Shown: piece by piece, positions 1-6,156 of the stretch
How the letters are laid out: each line of letters begins with the position of its first letter
Position numbering within the stretch: position 1 is the stretch's first letter
DNA from: Dehalococcoidales bacterium
GTDB lineage: Bacteria > Chloroflexota > Dehalococcoidia > Dehalococcoidales > RBG-16-60-22
Length of the DNA stretch: 11,629 bases
Assembly (NCBI GenBank): GCA_030628245.1
Contig: DAOVRI010000042.1
Location: forward strand, 1 to 11,629
Direction: 5' to 3'
Notes under the pieces: model-generated
Seen by the model: the letters and a program-made list of their open reading frames with translations, nothing else
The model's database searches: none
Told to the model about the DNA's origin: nothing
Program-made: the position numbers and the translations under genes

Positions 1-414
1 ATAGCCTTCGGCCTGTTCATAATGCTGGCCACGAAGATACCTTGGCTGAACTATGAGAAACGCCTGTCCCCCTCCCTGGGCAGCACCACCGGTTACCTGC
101 GTTCCTTCCTCATCGGGGCCGTTTTTTCCGTGAGCTGGACAGCCTGCGTCGGGCCGATACTGGGCAGTATCCTGACGATGGCCACGGTAAAGGCTACGGC
201 CTGGCAGGGGGCTTACCTGCTGGCCATCTATTCGCTGGGACTGGGTCTCCCTTTCCTGATTGTCGGGGCGGCTTTCGATTACGTTCTGCCGTTATTAAGG
301 CGTATTAATCGTTATACGGGCTTAATCCATATTATCAGCGGCCTGCTGCTGATAATCATAGGTATTCTTATTCTGACGGGTAATCTGACGTGGATTTCCT
401 CGCTCGCATCGTAA
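1..414 (+). CDS. ccdA: CcdA-family cytochrome c biogenesis / thiol-disulfide transmembrane protein (5' partial)
   Basis: The reading frame is open to the first base of the window, so the N-terminal part lies outside it and 137 C-terminal residues are seen. CcdA/DsbD-type proteins carry electrons from cytoplasmic thioredoxin across the membrane to extracytoplasmic thiol-disulfide proteins through two membrane-embedded cysteines. The second of these is visible in the stretch SWTACVGPILG (Cys codon at 145-147), which matches the family motif; the first Cys must lie upstream. Three further hydrophobic helices follow (roughly residues 38-60, 68-92 and 100-130), ending in a short tail. The next gene starts 18 bases downstream and encodes a TlpA/ResA-type thioredoxin, the usual partner of CcdA, which supports both calls. 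The internal ATG at base 22 is not the true start. The family assignment is firm; the exact substrate is inferred. Confidence 0.9.
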   Translation: MAFGLFIMLATKIPWLNYEKRLSPSLGSTTGYLRSFLIGAVFSVSWTACVGPILGSILTMATVKATAWQGAYLLAIYSLGLGLPFLIVGAAFDYVLPLLRRINRYTGLIHIISGLLLIIIGILILTGNLTWISSLAS

Positions 415-432
415 ATTTTTCAGGGGGGTCTT

Positions 433-969
433 ATGGCAAGAGTAATAAAAGTAGCGGGGGCTTTATTCCTGTTGATGGTTGTGTTAGCTGCGGCCGGTTG
501 CTCGGGGGGTTCTGACGGGGGACAGGCTCCCGCGTTGGGTCGGGCGGCTCCGGATTTCCAGCTTCAAAACCTGGACGGTCAGGCAATTTCGCTCGGTGAA
601 CTGCGGGGCAGACCGGTGATAATTAACTTCTGGGCGACCTGGTGCGGCCCGTGCCGCATGGAGATGCCCGCTTTGCAGGAGGTATACGAAGACCGGGAAT
701 GGGCGGAACGGGGGCTGATAATACTGGCGGTCAACCTCGGGGAATCTGCTTCGGCCGTGAGGAAATTCATGGAGGCTAACAGGCTTTCTTTCACGGTACT
801 CCTCGATACGGAGCAGGAGGTGGGCATGATGTACAATATCTCGGCGATTCCGACCACCTATTTCGTTGATAATGATGGTATAATAAGACATATAAAGATG
901 GGGGCTTTTAGGGAGAGGTCGGAGATAGACCGGTCATTGCTAAACATGTTAATGAAAGTTGAGTCATAA
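433..969 (+). CDS. TlpA/ResA-like thiol-disulfide oxidoreductase, lipoprotein
   Basis: This 178-residue protein has a short basic N-terminus, a hydrophobic segment and a lipobox (A20-A21-G22-C23), so it should be a lipid-anchored extracytoplasmic protein. A Gly/Ser/Ala linker leads into a thioredoxin fold from about residue 36. The redox motif is WATWCGPC with active cysteines C71 and C74, and the cis-proline is at I139-P140-T141. The sequence APDFQLQNLDG before the first strand is typical of the AhpC-TSA/TlpA group. The likely role is reduction of disulfides in exported proteins or of apocytochrome c, with electrons from the adjacent CcdA. A G-rich ribosome binding site lies just before the ATG. 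The gene sits 18 bases after ccdA and 11 before the next gene, so the three are probably one operon. ResA versus another TlpA subgroup cannot be decided here. Confidence 0.92.
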   Translation: MARVIKVAGALFLLMVVLAAAGCSGGSDGGQAPALGRAAPDFQLQNLDGQAISLGELRGRPVIINFWATWCGPCRMEMPALQEVYEDREWAERGLIILAVNLGESASAVRKFMEANRLSFTVLLDTEQEVGMMYNISAIPTTYFVDNDGIIRHIKMGAFRERSEIDRSLLNMLMKVES

Positions 970-980
970 GGGAGATAGCC

Positions 981-1301
981 ATGGATGATATTCTTAATGA
1001 AGCCTACGGGATTGTCCAGTGCAAGGAATGTCCCTGGTATAAAACCTGTGTCATGCCGATGAAATTCACCACCGAGGATATACGCCGCCAGCTGGAGCAA
1101 TCGGCGCCGGGCATGAATATTCCTCAGGAGATGGATATCGGCATGCAGAACCTGCTGTCCAGCATGGCGACGGCGGCCCAGAACTCGTTGCTGGAAGGAT
1201 GTCCCGTGTTCATCGAGCGCCTGCGCTCCAGTCCCAGGCTCGCCCAGCGCCTCAAGGAGATAATGCTGAACTGGGGCGACGAGGAAGAGCCCGGACAATA
1301 A
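981..1301 (+). CDS. Small four-cysteine protein, function unknown
   Basis: I do not recognise this 106-residue protein as a named family. It has no signal peptide or membrane segment and is predicted to be cytoplasmic. Four cysteines are present: C14, C17 and C23 in a C-x2-C-x5-C cluster near the N-terminus, and C74 in the short motif EGCPVF. This spacing could bind zinc or an iron-sulfur cluster, which is inference only. The middle and C-terminal parts look helical, with a run of Glu and Asp at the very end. The ATG at 981 follows a GGGAGA ribosome binding site 11 bases after the tlpA-like stop, so it is probably co-transcribed with ccdA and the thioredoxin. That suggests a link to thiol or metal-centre chemistry. 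Coding is supported by the operon spacing, the ribosome binding site and the fixed cysteines. Confidence 0.75.
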   Translation: MDDILNEAYGIVQCKECPWYKTCVMPMKFTTEDIRRQLEQSAPGMNIPQEMDIGMQNLLSSMATAAQNSLLEGCPVFIERLRSSPRLAQRLKEIMLNWGDEEEPGQ

Positions 1302-1330
1302 AAGTACTAACAGTTATCAGGGCTACACAT

Positions 1331-2092
1331 TTACAGTTTCAGCGCTTTCTTCTCTTCGGCGGTCAAACTCTTTATAAAACTTTCCAGTTTTTTCTTACCC
1401 TTGTCGGTAATGGTCACCTTATCGTCTTTGACGTCAACGTAGCGTAGAAGCTCCAGTTCCCCGACCAGTATCGCCACGATTCTCTGGCCTAACGACGGGT
1501 AGATATTATCTCTCTCATCTTTGGAGAACTCGTTTATTATCCTGTCCATGGCAACGCCCGGTTTCCCGGAGACTTTGTTTAATATCGTCATCGCCCTTCG
1601 ATAATAGGGGAGGGCATCACCCCTATCGGCAAAATCAAAAGCTTCTACTTTAAACTGTGCGAAGGTATGACTGTCTCCACATTGCAGTGAAATATCCTGC
1701 TTTTCCGTGCCCTTGCCGATGATAAATTTCCCCTCTGGAGGAATATCGAATAACGTCTCATCGGCGACGAACTTGTAGCCCTCCTCCGGCCTTTCCAGAG
1801 TCGGCCGGAACCCCACCCCGTCGTATTTTTTATAGGCCGGGTCGTACACGCTCTGGGGAGAATGCCAGAAGGGATAATAGCTGCCGGGGATTTCCCCTTC
1901 TTTGTGCCTGCCGCCGGACGCAAAAAGTGACATGAAAGCCAGGCTGAGCTGCGGCAGCATGTTGGGACATAATCTTCCGGTGATAGTTTCACCGTCGAAA
2001 ATGATTTCATCGCCTACCTTGTAACGAAAATGGCAGGGGTTCTTACTTTCGTCCTTGCCAAAACCGGTTACCGTGGCTTTTACTTTAAACAT
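1331..2092 (-). CDS. TIGR04076-like protein with winged-helix-like C-terminus
   Basis: The 253-residue product starts at an ATG with an AGGAGG ribosome binding site four bases upstream. The N-terminal part (about 1-150) resembles the TIGR04076 family: it opens FKVKATVTGFG, has the YKVGDEIIFDG strand pair at 25-34, and then LCPNMLPQL at 41-49. Members of that family are usually much shorter and have no established biochemical role. Residues about 160-245 look like a separate helical domain ending in LRYVDVKDDKVTITDKGKK, a pattern typical of the wing of a winged-helix DNA-binding fold. The protein may therefore combine a small-ligand or structural domain with a regulator-like tail, which is inference. 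It lies 51 bases downstream of the epimerase-like gene on the same strand and is likely co-transcribed with it. It converges on the thioredoxin operon with only 29 bases between stops. Confidence 0.75.
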   Translation of the reverse strand: MFKVKATVTGFGKDESKNPCHFRYKVGDEIIFDGETITGRLCPNMLPQLSLAFMSLFASGGRHKEGEIPGSYYPFWHSPQSVYDPAYKKYDGVGFRPTLERPEEGYKFVADETLFDIPPEGKFIIGKGTEKQDISLQCGDSHTFAQFKVEAFDFADRGDALPYYRRAMTILNKVSGKPGVAMDRIINEFSKDERDNIYPSLGQRIVAILVGELELLRYVDVKDDKVTITDKGKKKLESFIKSLTAEEKKALKL

Positions 2093-2143
2093 CGCTCCTC
2101 CTTTATTATTTTTATTCTGCTTCTGTTTCCTGCGGGGATTTTT

Positions 2144-2797
2144 TCACGGGGCATATGCCTCGGCCAGCCTGGTGAGTCGGCGGTAGCTCTCGGCGGGTTG
2201 TGGCTGGAGGAAGATGGCGCTGCCGATGTAGATGACATTCACACCCGTCTCGGCAATCCTGGCAATATTATCCTCCTTGATGCCGCCGTCTATGCCTATC
2301 TCCAGGCGCGGGTGGGCCTTGCGGAACGCCACTATTTTATCCAGGACTTGCGGTATGAACTCGGCGCCGTAAAATCCCGGGTTGACCGACAGGAAAAGCA
2401 CGCTATCCAGCTCACTGAGGAGGGGGGTGATGGTGTCGATGTGAGTTTTCGGGTTAACGGCCAGTCCAACCTGCATACCGAGATTCTTGACCATATGTAT
2501 AACCTGGTCCGGCGAGGAGGTGGCTTCGTAGTGAAAGACTATCTTTTGCGCCCCCGCCTGCTTAAACTCTTCTAGGTAGTCTTCCGGGTGCAGTACCATG
2601 AGGTGTGCCTCCCAGATGAGCTTCGTTCTCAACGAGGCAATCTGTTCACAGGACACGCTTCGCGAGGGCACGAACCGACCGTCCATAATGTCGAATTGAG
2701 CGTAGTCGGTAAAGTTCTCGGTCTGGAACACCATTTTCCCCAGAGCTATGGGGTCGTCGGTGAGAATAGCCGGTACCGTACGGATGCTGTTACTCAT
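2144..2797 (-). CDS. Divergent ribulose-phosphate 3-epimerase-like TIM barrel protein
   Basis: This 217-residue protein matches the ribulose-phosphate 3-epimerase family along its whole length. Visible landmarks are VPAILTDD at 8-15, FDIMDGRFVPS at 35-45, EAHLMV at 63-68, SVNPGFYG at 137-144, and IGIDGGI at 167-173. The family interconverts ribulose 5-phosphate and xylulose 5-phosphate using a metal held by two His and two Asp residues. Here D36, H65 and D170 are kept. The first metal-ligand His of the usual H-x-D-x-M-D-G motif is Gln34, and the Ser of the usual PSIL motif is Ala10. Catalysis or substrate may therefore differ from a standard Rpe, so no gene symbol is given. The start is set at 2797 by an AGGAGG ribosome binding site and by a promoter whose -10 box overlaps the longer alternative start at 2857. 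It is probably first in an operon with the TIGR04076-like gene. Confidence 0.82.
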   Translation of the reverse strand: MSNSIRTVPAILTDDPIALGKMVFQTENFTDYAQFDIMDGRFVPSRSVSCEQIASLRTKLIWEAHLMVLHPEDYLEEFKQAGAQKIVFHYEATSSPDQVIHMVKNLGMQVGLAVNPKTHIDTITPLLSELDSVLFLSVNPGFYGAEFIPQVLDKIVAFRKAHPRLEIGIDGGIKEDNIARIAETGVNVIYIGSAIFLQPQPAESYRRLTRLAEAYAP

Positions 2798-2801
2798 GCT
2801 G

Positions 2802-2807
2802 CCTCCT
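2802..2807 (-). promoter_or_regulatory. Ribosome binding site that fixes the epimerase-like gene start
   Basis: AGGAGG on the minus strand lies four bases before the ATG at 2797. No comparable site precedes the longer in-frame start at 2857, so the shorter protein is preferred. Confidence 0.75.
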
Positions 2808-2855
2808 GTAAGAACGCTTGCCCGGGGGAACAAAATAAGTAGTGTTACTGCCGAC

Positions 2856-2885
2856 ATTTTAGGTGTGAAGCGGGTATGATGTCAA
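2856..2885 (-). promoter_or_regulatory. Sigma70-type promoter for the epimerase-like / TIGR04076-like operon
   Basis: On the minus strand TTGACA (2885-2880) and TAAAAT (2861-2856) are separated by 18 bases. This is a perfect -35 and a five-of-six -10. Transcription would begin near 2849, leaving a leader of about 52 nt before the ATG at 2797. The rest of the 2858-3027 intergenic stretch is AT-rich and shows no other convincing feature to me. Confidence 0.65.
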
Positions 2886-3027
2886 GGACGGGTGAGCCGA
2901 TTCTTTATAGAAAATTAACCAGTCCTTTATGTATTTTTTATAGTTTTTATATCGGCGTTTATATTATTGTGTCAGAATGAAAGTGTAATCCGTAATATCG
3001 GGTTGCTAAGATTGGGGGACGACTAAA

Positions 3028-3321
3028 GTGAAGATGGCTATCAGCTTCGTCTGCGGGGCGATTGTATGCAGCCTGCTTCTATTCGGGGCAAAGATGGTTA
3101 TCCCCACGCGAGCTGAAACTGATAATTTAACGGGTGAATCGGAAAATATTACTCAAAGCTTCCTGGACCTGCTGCCGGATATTGAGAAGATATATCGTGA
3201 GTCCTTGGTTGCGCCATTCGAGAAGGCCGAGAGTAAAATTTATGACGAAGATATCGCTGAATTCTATGGCGAGCTTCTGGATAGCACCGGACTGAGAACG
3301 CCGGATGAAGAGACTGATTAA
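3028..3321 (+). CDS. Small signal-anchored acidic protein, function unknown
   Basis: I do not recognise this 97-residue protein. It starts at GTG with a GGGGGA ribosome binding site eight bases upstream; the ATG two codons later is too far from that site. Residues 4-24 form one hydrophobic segment containing two cysteines (C9, C14). After it comes PTRA-ET, which could be a signal-peptidase cleavage point after A29, or the segment may simply anchor the protein. The remaining region of about 68 residues is hydrophilic, acidic and predicted to be helical, and would lie outside the cytoplasm. It is a single gene transcribed away from the epimerase-like operon and towards the minus-strand RNA candidate. 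Coding is supported by the start signal and membrane-topology logic, not by a family match. Confidence 0.6.
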   Translation: MKMAISFVCGAIVCSLLLFGAKMVIPTRAETDNLTGESENITQSFLDLLPDIEKIYRESLVAPFEKAESKIYDEDIAEFYGELLDSTGLRTPDEETD

Positions 3322-3337
3322 GGTAACCCCCCTCCAT

Positions 3338-3374
3338 AAAAAAGTGGAGGTCACTTTTTCAAGCAACCTCCACT
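3338..3374 (-). terminator. Intrinsic terminator of the candidate RNA
   Basis: Minus strand: the 9-bp perfect stem AGTGGAGGT (3374-3366) with ACCTCCACT (3351-3343), 14-nt loop, followed directly by a run of T (3343-3338). On the plus strand an overlapping shorter stem, CCTCCA (3331-3336) with TGGAGG (3345-3350) followed by TCACTTTTT, could terminate the small acidic protein gene, so the site may work in both directions. Confidence 0.8.
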
Positions 3375-3601
3375 CACAAGACTAACTGGTAACAAACTCA
3401 ACTCACTTATGGTGATCACCACCAAAAAGACTGGGCCTCTGCTCTGCAGACGGTCTTCCAGCTAAATTTTACGAGCCGAGTTCGTTTTCTGCTTGCCCCG
3501 CCATCGGCAGGGCATCAACAGTCCACCTGCCAAACTCCCAACAACTCATGAAGACTCATTGCACACCTCCCGAAGCAAACTCAGGTTGTGTCACAAGCTT
3601 C
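3338..3601 (-). ncRNA. Candidate structured non-coding RNA, about 260 nt, family not recognised
   Basis: The 371-base gap between the small acidic protein and the dehydrogenase genes carries no convincing protein gene, but on the minus strand it has every part of an independent RNA gene. A consensus-like promoter (3636-3608) predicts a start near 3601, and a perfect intrinsic terminator ends it near 3338. In between are several stable helices: an 8-bp stem with a GAU loop (3513-3495); an enclosing 7-bp GAGUUUG/CGAACUC helix (3537-3531 with 3484-3478); a hairpin at 3450-3438 with an outer AAGAC/GUCUU pair (3457-3453 with 3431-3427); and a 12-base palindrome at 3410-3421. I compared it by eye with tmRNA, RNase P RNA, SRP RNA and 6S RNA and saw none of their diagnostic motifs, though a divergent 6S-like RNA cannot be excluded. 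It lies just after the dehydrogenase operon, so a processed 3' UTR is an alternative, but the separate promoter argues for its own transcript. Confidence 0.65.
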
Positions 3602-3607
3602 AAACCT

Positions 3608-3636
3608 ATTCTACTACTACACGTGCCAGTTGTCAA
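3608..3636 (-). promoter_or_regulatory. Strong sigma70-type promoter for the candidate RNA
   Basis: Minus strand TTGACA (3636-3631), 17-base spacer, TAGAAT (3613-3608). This is a perfect -35, optimal spacing and a five-of-six -10. It sits 57 bases past the stop codon of the dehydrogenase gene and points away from it, with only the RNA candidate downstream. Confidence 0.72.
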
Positions 3637-3692
3637 GAACGGCTTAGCTTGGCCGATGTTTTATTGATAAAATATTTATATTTTTGTGATTA

Positions 3693-4487
3693 CTACATGA
3701 CCGAGCCGCCAGAGACATGGAGAACCTGCCCGGTGATATAACTCGTGGCGTCCGATGCCAGAAGAACGGTGGCGTTGGCCATATCTGTTGCTGTGCCCAT
3801 GCGTCCGAGGGGGAATGTACCAAGCATAGCCGCCCGCATCTTCTCCATTTCTTCAGGCGGGAGATTGGGCGTGTCTTCCCTGAGAATGGCTCCGAAATTG
3901 GTTGGGGCTGGGCCTGGAGCGACACAGTTCACACGGATATCGTTTTTTCCTTCTACAAAGGCCAGCTGCTTGGTGAACAGGTCGATAGCGTACTTGGACA
4001 TGGCATATGTGCCGACGCCCATTTGGTACTGGTGGGTGCTGCCAGAACCGATGTTGACGATAACGCCATACTTCTGCTTTCTCATCTGTGGAATGACGGC
4101 CTGGGTAACATTCATAGTTCCGATGAGGTTGAGTCTCAATTGCTTTTCCCAGACGGCAGGGTCCTGCTCGTCGATGGGGACGTTGTCCTTGTGGATAATA
4201 CCGCCGGCGACATTGCAGAGGATATCTATCCTGCCGAACTCCGCCAGCACTTTGTTGACCATTGCGTCCACTTCGGCTTTCTTGGTGACATCGGCCTTGA
4301 CAGCCATGGTTTTTCGGCCCAGGGCTTTAACCTCGTCCGCCGTTTTCTGCGCGTTTTCAAGGTCGATATCGTTGACGACGACGTCGCATCCTTCTTTAGC
4401 CAGAGTCTGGCAAATAGCCTTTCCGAAGCCTATCTGGCTGCCGGCACCGGTCACCAGGGCTACCTTGTCTTTAAGTCCTAAGTCCAT
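3693..4487 (-). CDS. Short-chain dehydrogenase/reductase (SDR), copy 1
   Basis: This is a 264-residue classical-length SDR, an NAD(P)-dependent oxidoreductase of alcohols or carbonyls with a Rossmann fold. The cofactor loop is T13-GAGSQIGFG-22, which is longer by two residues than the usual TGxxxGxG. The NAG motif is N92-V-A-G95, the catalytic set is N120, S148, Y161 and K165 (YAMSK), and the loop after beta-6 is VAPGPAPTNF. Asp40 at the end of the second strand suggests NAD(H) rather than NADP(H), which is a family rule of thumb. The C-terminus, TGQVLHVSGGSVM, is typical of FabG-like SDRs. A GAGGAGG ribosome binding site precedes the ATG. The gene follows its paralogue by 28 bases and is surely co-transcribed with it. 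The substrate cannot be read from sequence; annotation as 3-oxoacyl-ACP reductase would be a guess. Confidence 0.9.
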   Translation of the reverse strand: MDLGLKDKVALVTGAGSQIGFGKAICQTLAKEGCDVVVNDIDLENAQKTADEVKALGRKTMAVKADVTKKAEVDAMVNKVLAEFGRIDILCNVAGGIIHKDNVPIDEQDPAVWEKQLRLNLIGTMNVTQAVIPQMRKQKYGVIVNIGSGSTHQYQMGVGTYAMSKYAIDLFTKQLAFVEGKNDIRVNCVAPGPAPTNFGAILREDTPNLPPEEMEKMRAAMLGTFPLGRMGTATDMANATVLLASDATSYITGQVLHVSGGSVM

Positions 4488-4515
4488 TTTTGCCTCCTCA
4501 AATCATTTGCCCTGA

Positions 4516-5277
4516 TTACAGAACCGAGCCGCCGGAGACATGGAGAACCTGGCCGGTAACATAACCGGAGATGTCCGAGGCGAAGAAGGCAGCGGCATTA
4601 GCAATATCCGCCGGCGTGGCGCCTCTGCCCATCGGTATCTGCTTGGCCAGCATGTCTATCACGGCCTGTTTATCGGGGGCTTTGATGAAGTTGGTGGGTG
4701 AGGGGCCGGGGGCAACGCAGTTGACACGTATGCCGGTCCCGGCTTCTACGATGGCCAGCTGTTTGGTGAAGATATCTATGGCGCCCTTGGACATGGCGTA
4801 CGTGGACACTCCGTGACTGTACATATGGGTGCTGCCGGAGCCGATATTAACGATGACGCCGTAATTCTGCTTTTTCATGTAGGGGAGAACGGCCTGGCTG
4901 ACAAGCATCGTGCCGTAAAGGTTAAGGCCAATCTCTCTATTCCAGAGGTCTTCCTTTTGTTCTTCCAGGGGGCCACCGCCGAGGATGGCACCGGCTACGT
5001 TGAAAAGGATATCAATTTTGCCGTACTCGCCAATAACTTTCTTAACCATTTCCTGGACTTCGTCCTTGTTGGTCACGTCGGCCTTCAGGGCTACGGACTT
5101 GCAGCCGAGGGCTTTTACATCTTCTGCCGTTAATTTCGCGTCATCAAGATTGATGTCGTTGACGGCAACCGCGCTGCACCCTTCCTTTGCCAGTAGAAGG
5201 GCGATAGCTTTACCAAATCCTATCTGGCTGCCGGCTCCCGTTACCAGTGCCACTTTACCTTTAAAACCCAGATCCAT
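4516..5277 (-). CDS. Short-chain dehydrogenase/reductase (SDR), copy 2
   Basis: This 253-residue SDR is closely related to the next gene. Both begin MDLG-x-K-x-KVALVTGAGS and end TGQVLHVSGGSV. The cofactor loop is T13-GAGSQIGFG-22, the NVAG motif is at 93-96, and the catalytic residues are N119, S147, Y160 and K164. Asp41 after the second strand again hints at NAD(H). Differences from copy 1 are concentrated in the segment after NVAG (about 97-112) and in the substrate-loop region (about 196-225), where copy 2 is shorter. The two probably arose by tandem duplication and may act on different substrates, or form a heteromer as some SDR pairs do (inference). An AGGAGG site lies five bases before the ATG, and a promoter candidate lies at 5347-5318. 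It is the first gene of a two-gene operon downstream of the ABC transporter. Confidence 0.9.
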   Translation of the reverse strand: MDLGFKGKVALVTGAGSQIGFGKAIALLLAKEGCSAVAVNDINLDDAKLTAEDVKALGCKSVALKADVTNKDEVQEMVKKVIGEYGKIDILFNVAGAILGGGPLEEQKEDLWNREIGLNLYGTMLVSQAVLPYMKKQNYGVIVNIGSGSTHMYSHGVSTYAMSKGAIDIFTKQLAIVEAGTGIRVNCVAPGPSPTNFIKAPDKQAVIDMLAKQIPMGRGATPADIANAAAFFASDISGYVTGQVLHVSGGSVL

Positions 5278-5317
5278 TAATTCCTCCTGTTCATTTCATT
5301 AATGATTTGTAGGTATA

Positions 5318-5347
5318 ATTATATAACATATTACGGGTTGGCGTGAA
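5318..5347 (-). promoter_or_regulatory. Candidate promoter for the SDR pair
   Basis: Minus strand: a perfect TATAAT (5323-5318) with a weak -35, TTCACG (5347-5342), at an 18-base spacing. The start would be near 5311, about 33 nt before the ATG. Because of the weak -35, read-through from the transporter operon or an activator may also contribute. I saw no clear intrinsic terminator in 5348-5451. Confidence 0.5.
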
Positions 5348-5451
5348 GTCCACGGGTTCTCTACAGAGAAACAGGCGCATGGGCTATCGGGCTGGTTGTC
5401 AGGATACAGTTTCAGGGCGGCGTCAGGCAGGATAAAATAAAATCAATCAGA

Positions 5452-6156
5452 TTAAAGTCCCAGATAGGCTTTCCTGATATGGTCGCTCTTAAGGAGTTCG
5501 TCGCAGTCACCCTCCAGGGCTATTCGGCCGTTTTCCAGTACGCAGGCGTGGTCGGCTATCTCCAGCGTATGCCGGACGTTTTGCTCGATGAGTAATATGG
5601 TGATTCCCTGCTCGCGGAGGGACTTGATTTTCTCGAAGACTTCCGTTACCAGTTTTGGTGCCAGACCGTTTGACGGCTCATCAATAATGCATAGCTTTGG
5701 CCTTGACATTAAGCCCCGCCCCATGGCCACCATCTGCTGCTCACCGCCGCTTAATGTCCTGGCCAGTTGCTTGGCTCTTTCTTTTAATACGGGGAAAAGC
5801 TGGTAAACCTGTTCCAGGGTTTCCTGTTTTTGTTTCCAGACGCGGCTGGAATAAGCACCCATTTCCAGGTTCTCACGTACGGACATGTCCGTAAAAAGTT
5901 TTCTGCCCTCGGGTATGTGAGAGATACCCAGTTCTACAATAGAGTGAGGTGGCAGGCCATCGATTCTCTGACCGAGGAAGGTAATACTTCCAGAGGTCGG
6001 GTGTATGACACCGGATATTGTGTTAAGAAGGGTTGATTTACCGGCACCGTTGGCGCCGATCAGGGCTGCTATTTCCCCCTCCTCGATTTTCAGGCAGACA
6101 TCCCATAGCGCCTGGATTCTGCCGTAGAAAGTATTGATATTATTAACTTCCAGCAT
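5452..6156 (-). CDS. livF: HAAT-family ABC transporter ATP-binding protein LivF
   Basis: This 234-residue ATPase is one of the two nucleotide-binding subunits that drive uptake by a branched-chain amino acid type (HAAT) ABC importer, on the cytoplasmic face of the membrane. The Walker A motif is G34-ANGAGKST-42, the signature motif is L135-SGGEQ, and Walker B is C156-IIDEP-161. The switch position reads IEQN (Gln192 in place of His), which is normal for LivF. The opening MLEVNNINTFYG and the motif SHIPEGRKLF (79-88) are characteristic of LivF rather than LivG. Its ATG overlaps the end of livG by 14 bases, consistent with translational coupling. It is the last gene of the transporter operon. 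Whether the substrate is leucine/isoleucine/valine or another compound cannot be told from this subunit. Confidence 0.93.
   Translation of the reverse strand: MLEVNNINTFYGRIQALWDVCLKIEEGEIAALIGANGAGKSTLLNTISGVIHPTSGSITFLGQRIDGLPPHSIVELGISHIPEGRKLFTDMSVRENLEMGAYSSRVWKQKQETLEQVYQLFPVLKERAKQLARTLSGGEQQMVAMGRGLMSRPKLCIIDEPSNGLAPKLVTEVFEKIKSLREQGITILLIEQNVRHTLEIADHACVLENGRIALEGDCDELLKSDHIRKAYLGL

Noticed and set aside
1302..1330. Terminator between the convergent genes
   Set aside because: The 29-base gap shows no convincing stem with a T-run in either direction.
2030..2575. 181-codon plus-strand open frame opposite the epimerase-like gene
   Set aside because: It crosses two recognisable minus-strand genes and has no recognisable domain.
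2798..2857. Longer start for the epimerase-like protein at 2857
   Set aside because: The codon overlaps the predicted -10 box, has no ribosome binding site, and the family N-terminus begins at the 2797 start.
3493..3741. Plus-strand open frame across the RNA candidate
   Set aside because: It lacks a ribosome binding site, its translation looks random, and it runs into the end of the dehydrogenase gene.
3717..4515. Long plus-strand open frames opposite the first dehydrogenase gene
   Set aside because: They are antisense shadows of a clearly recognisable SDR and have no family resemblance or start signals.
5362..5382. Small hairpin TTCTC/GAGAA after livF as a transporter terminator
   Set aside because: The stem is only five base pairs and no T-run follows on the minus strand.
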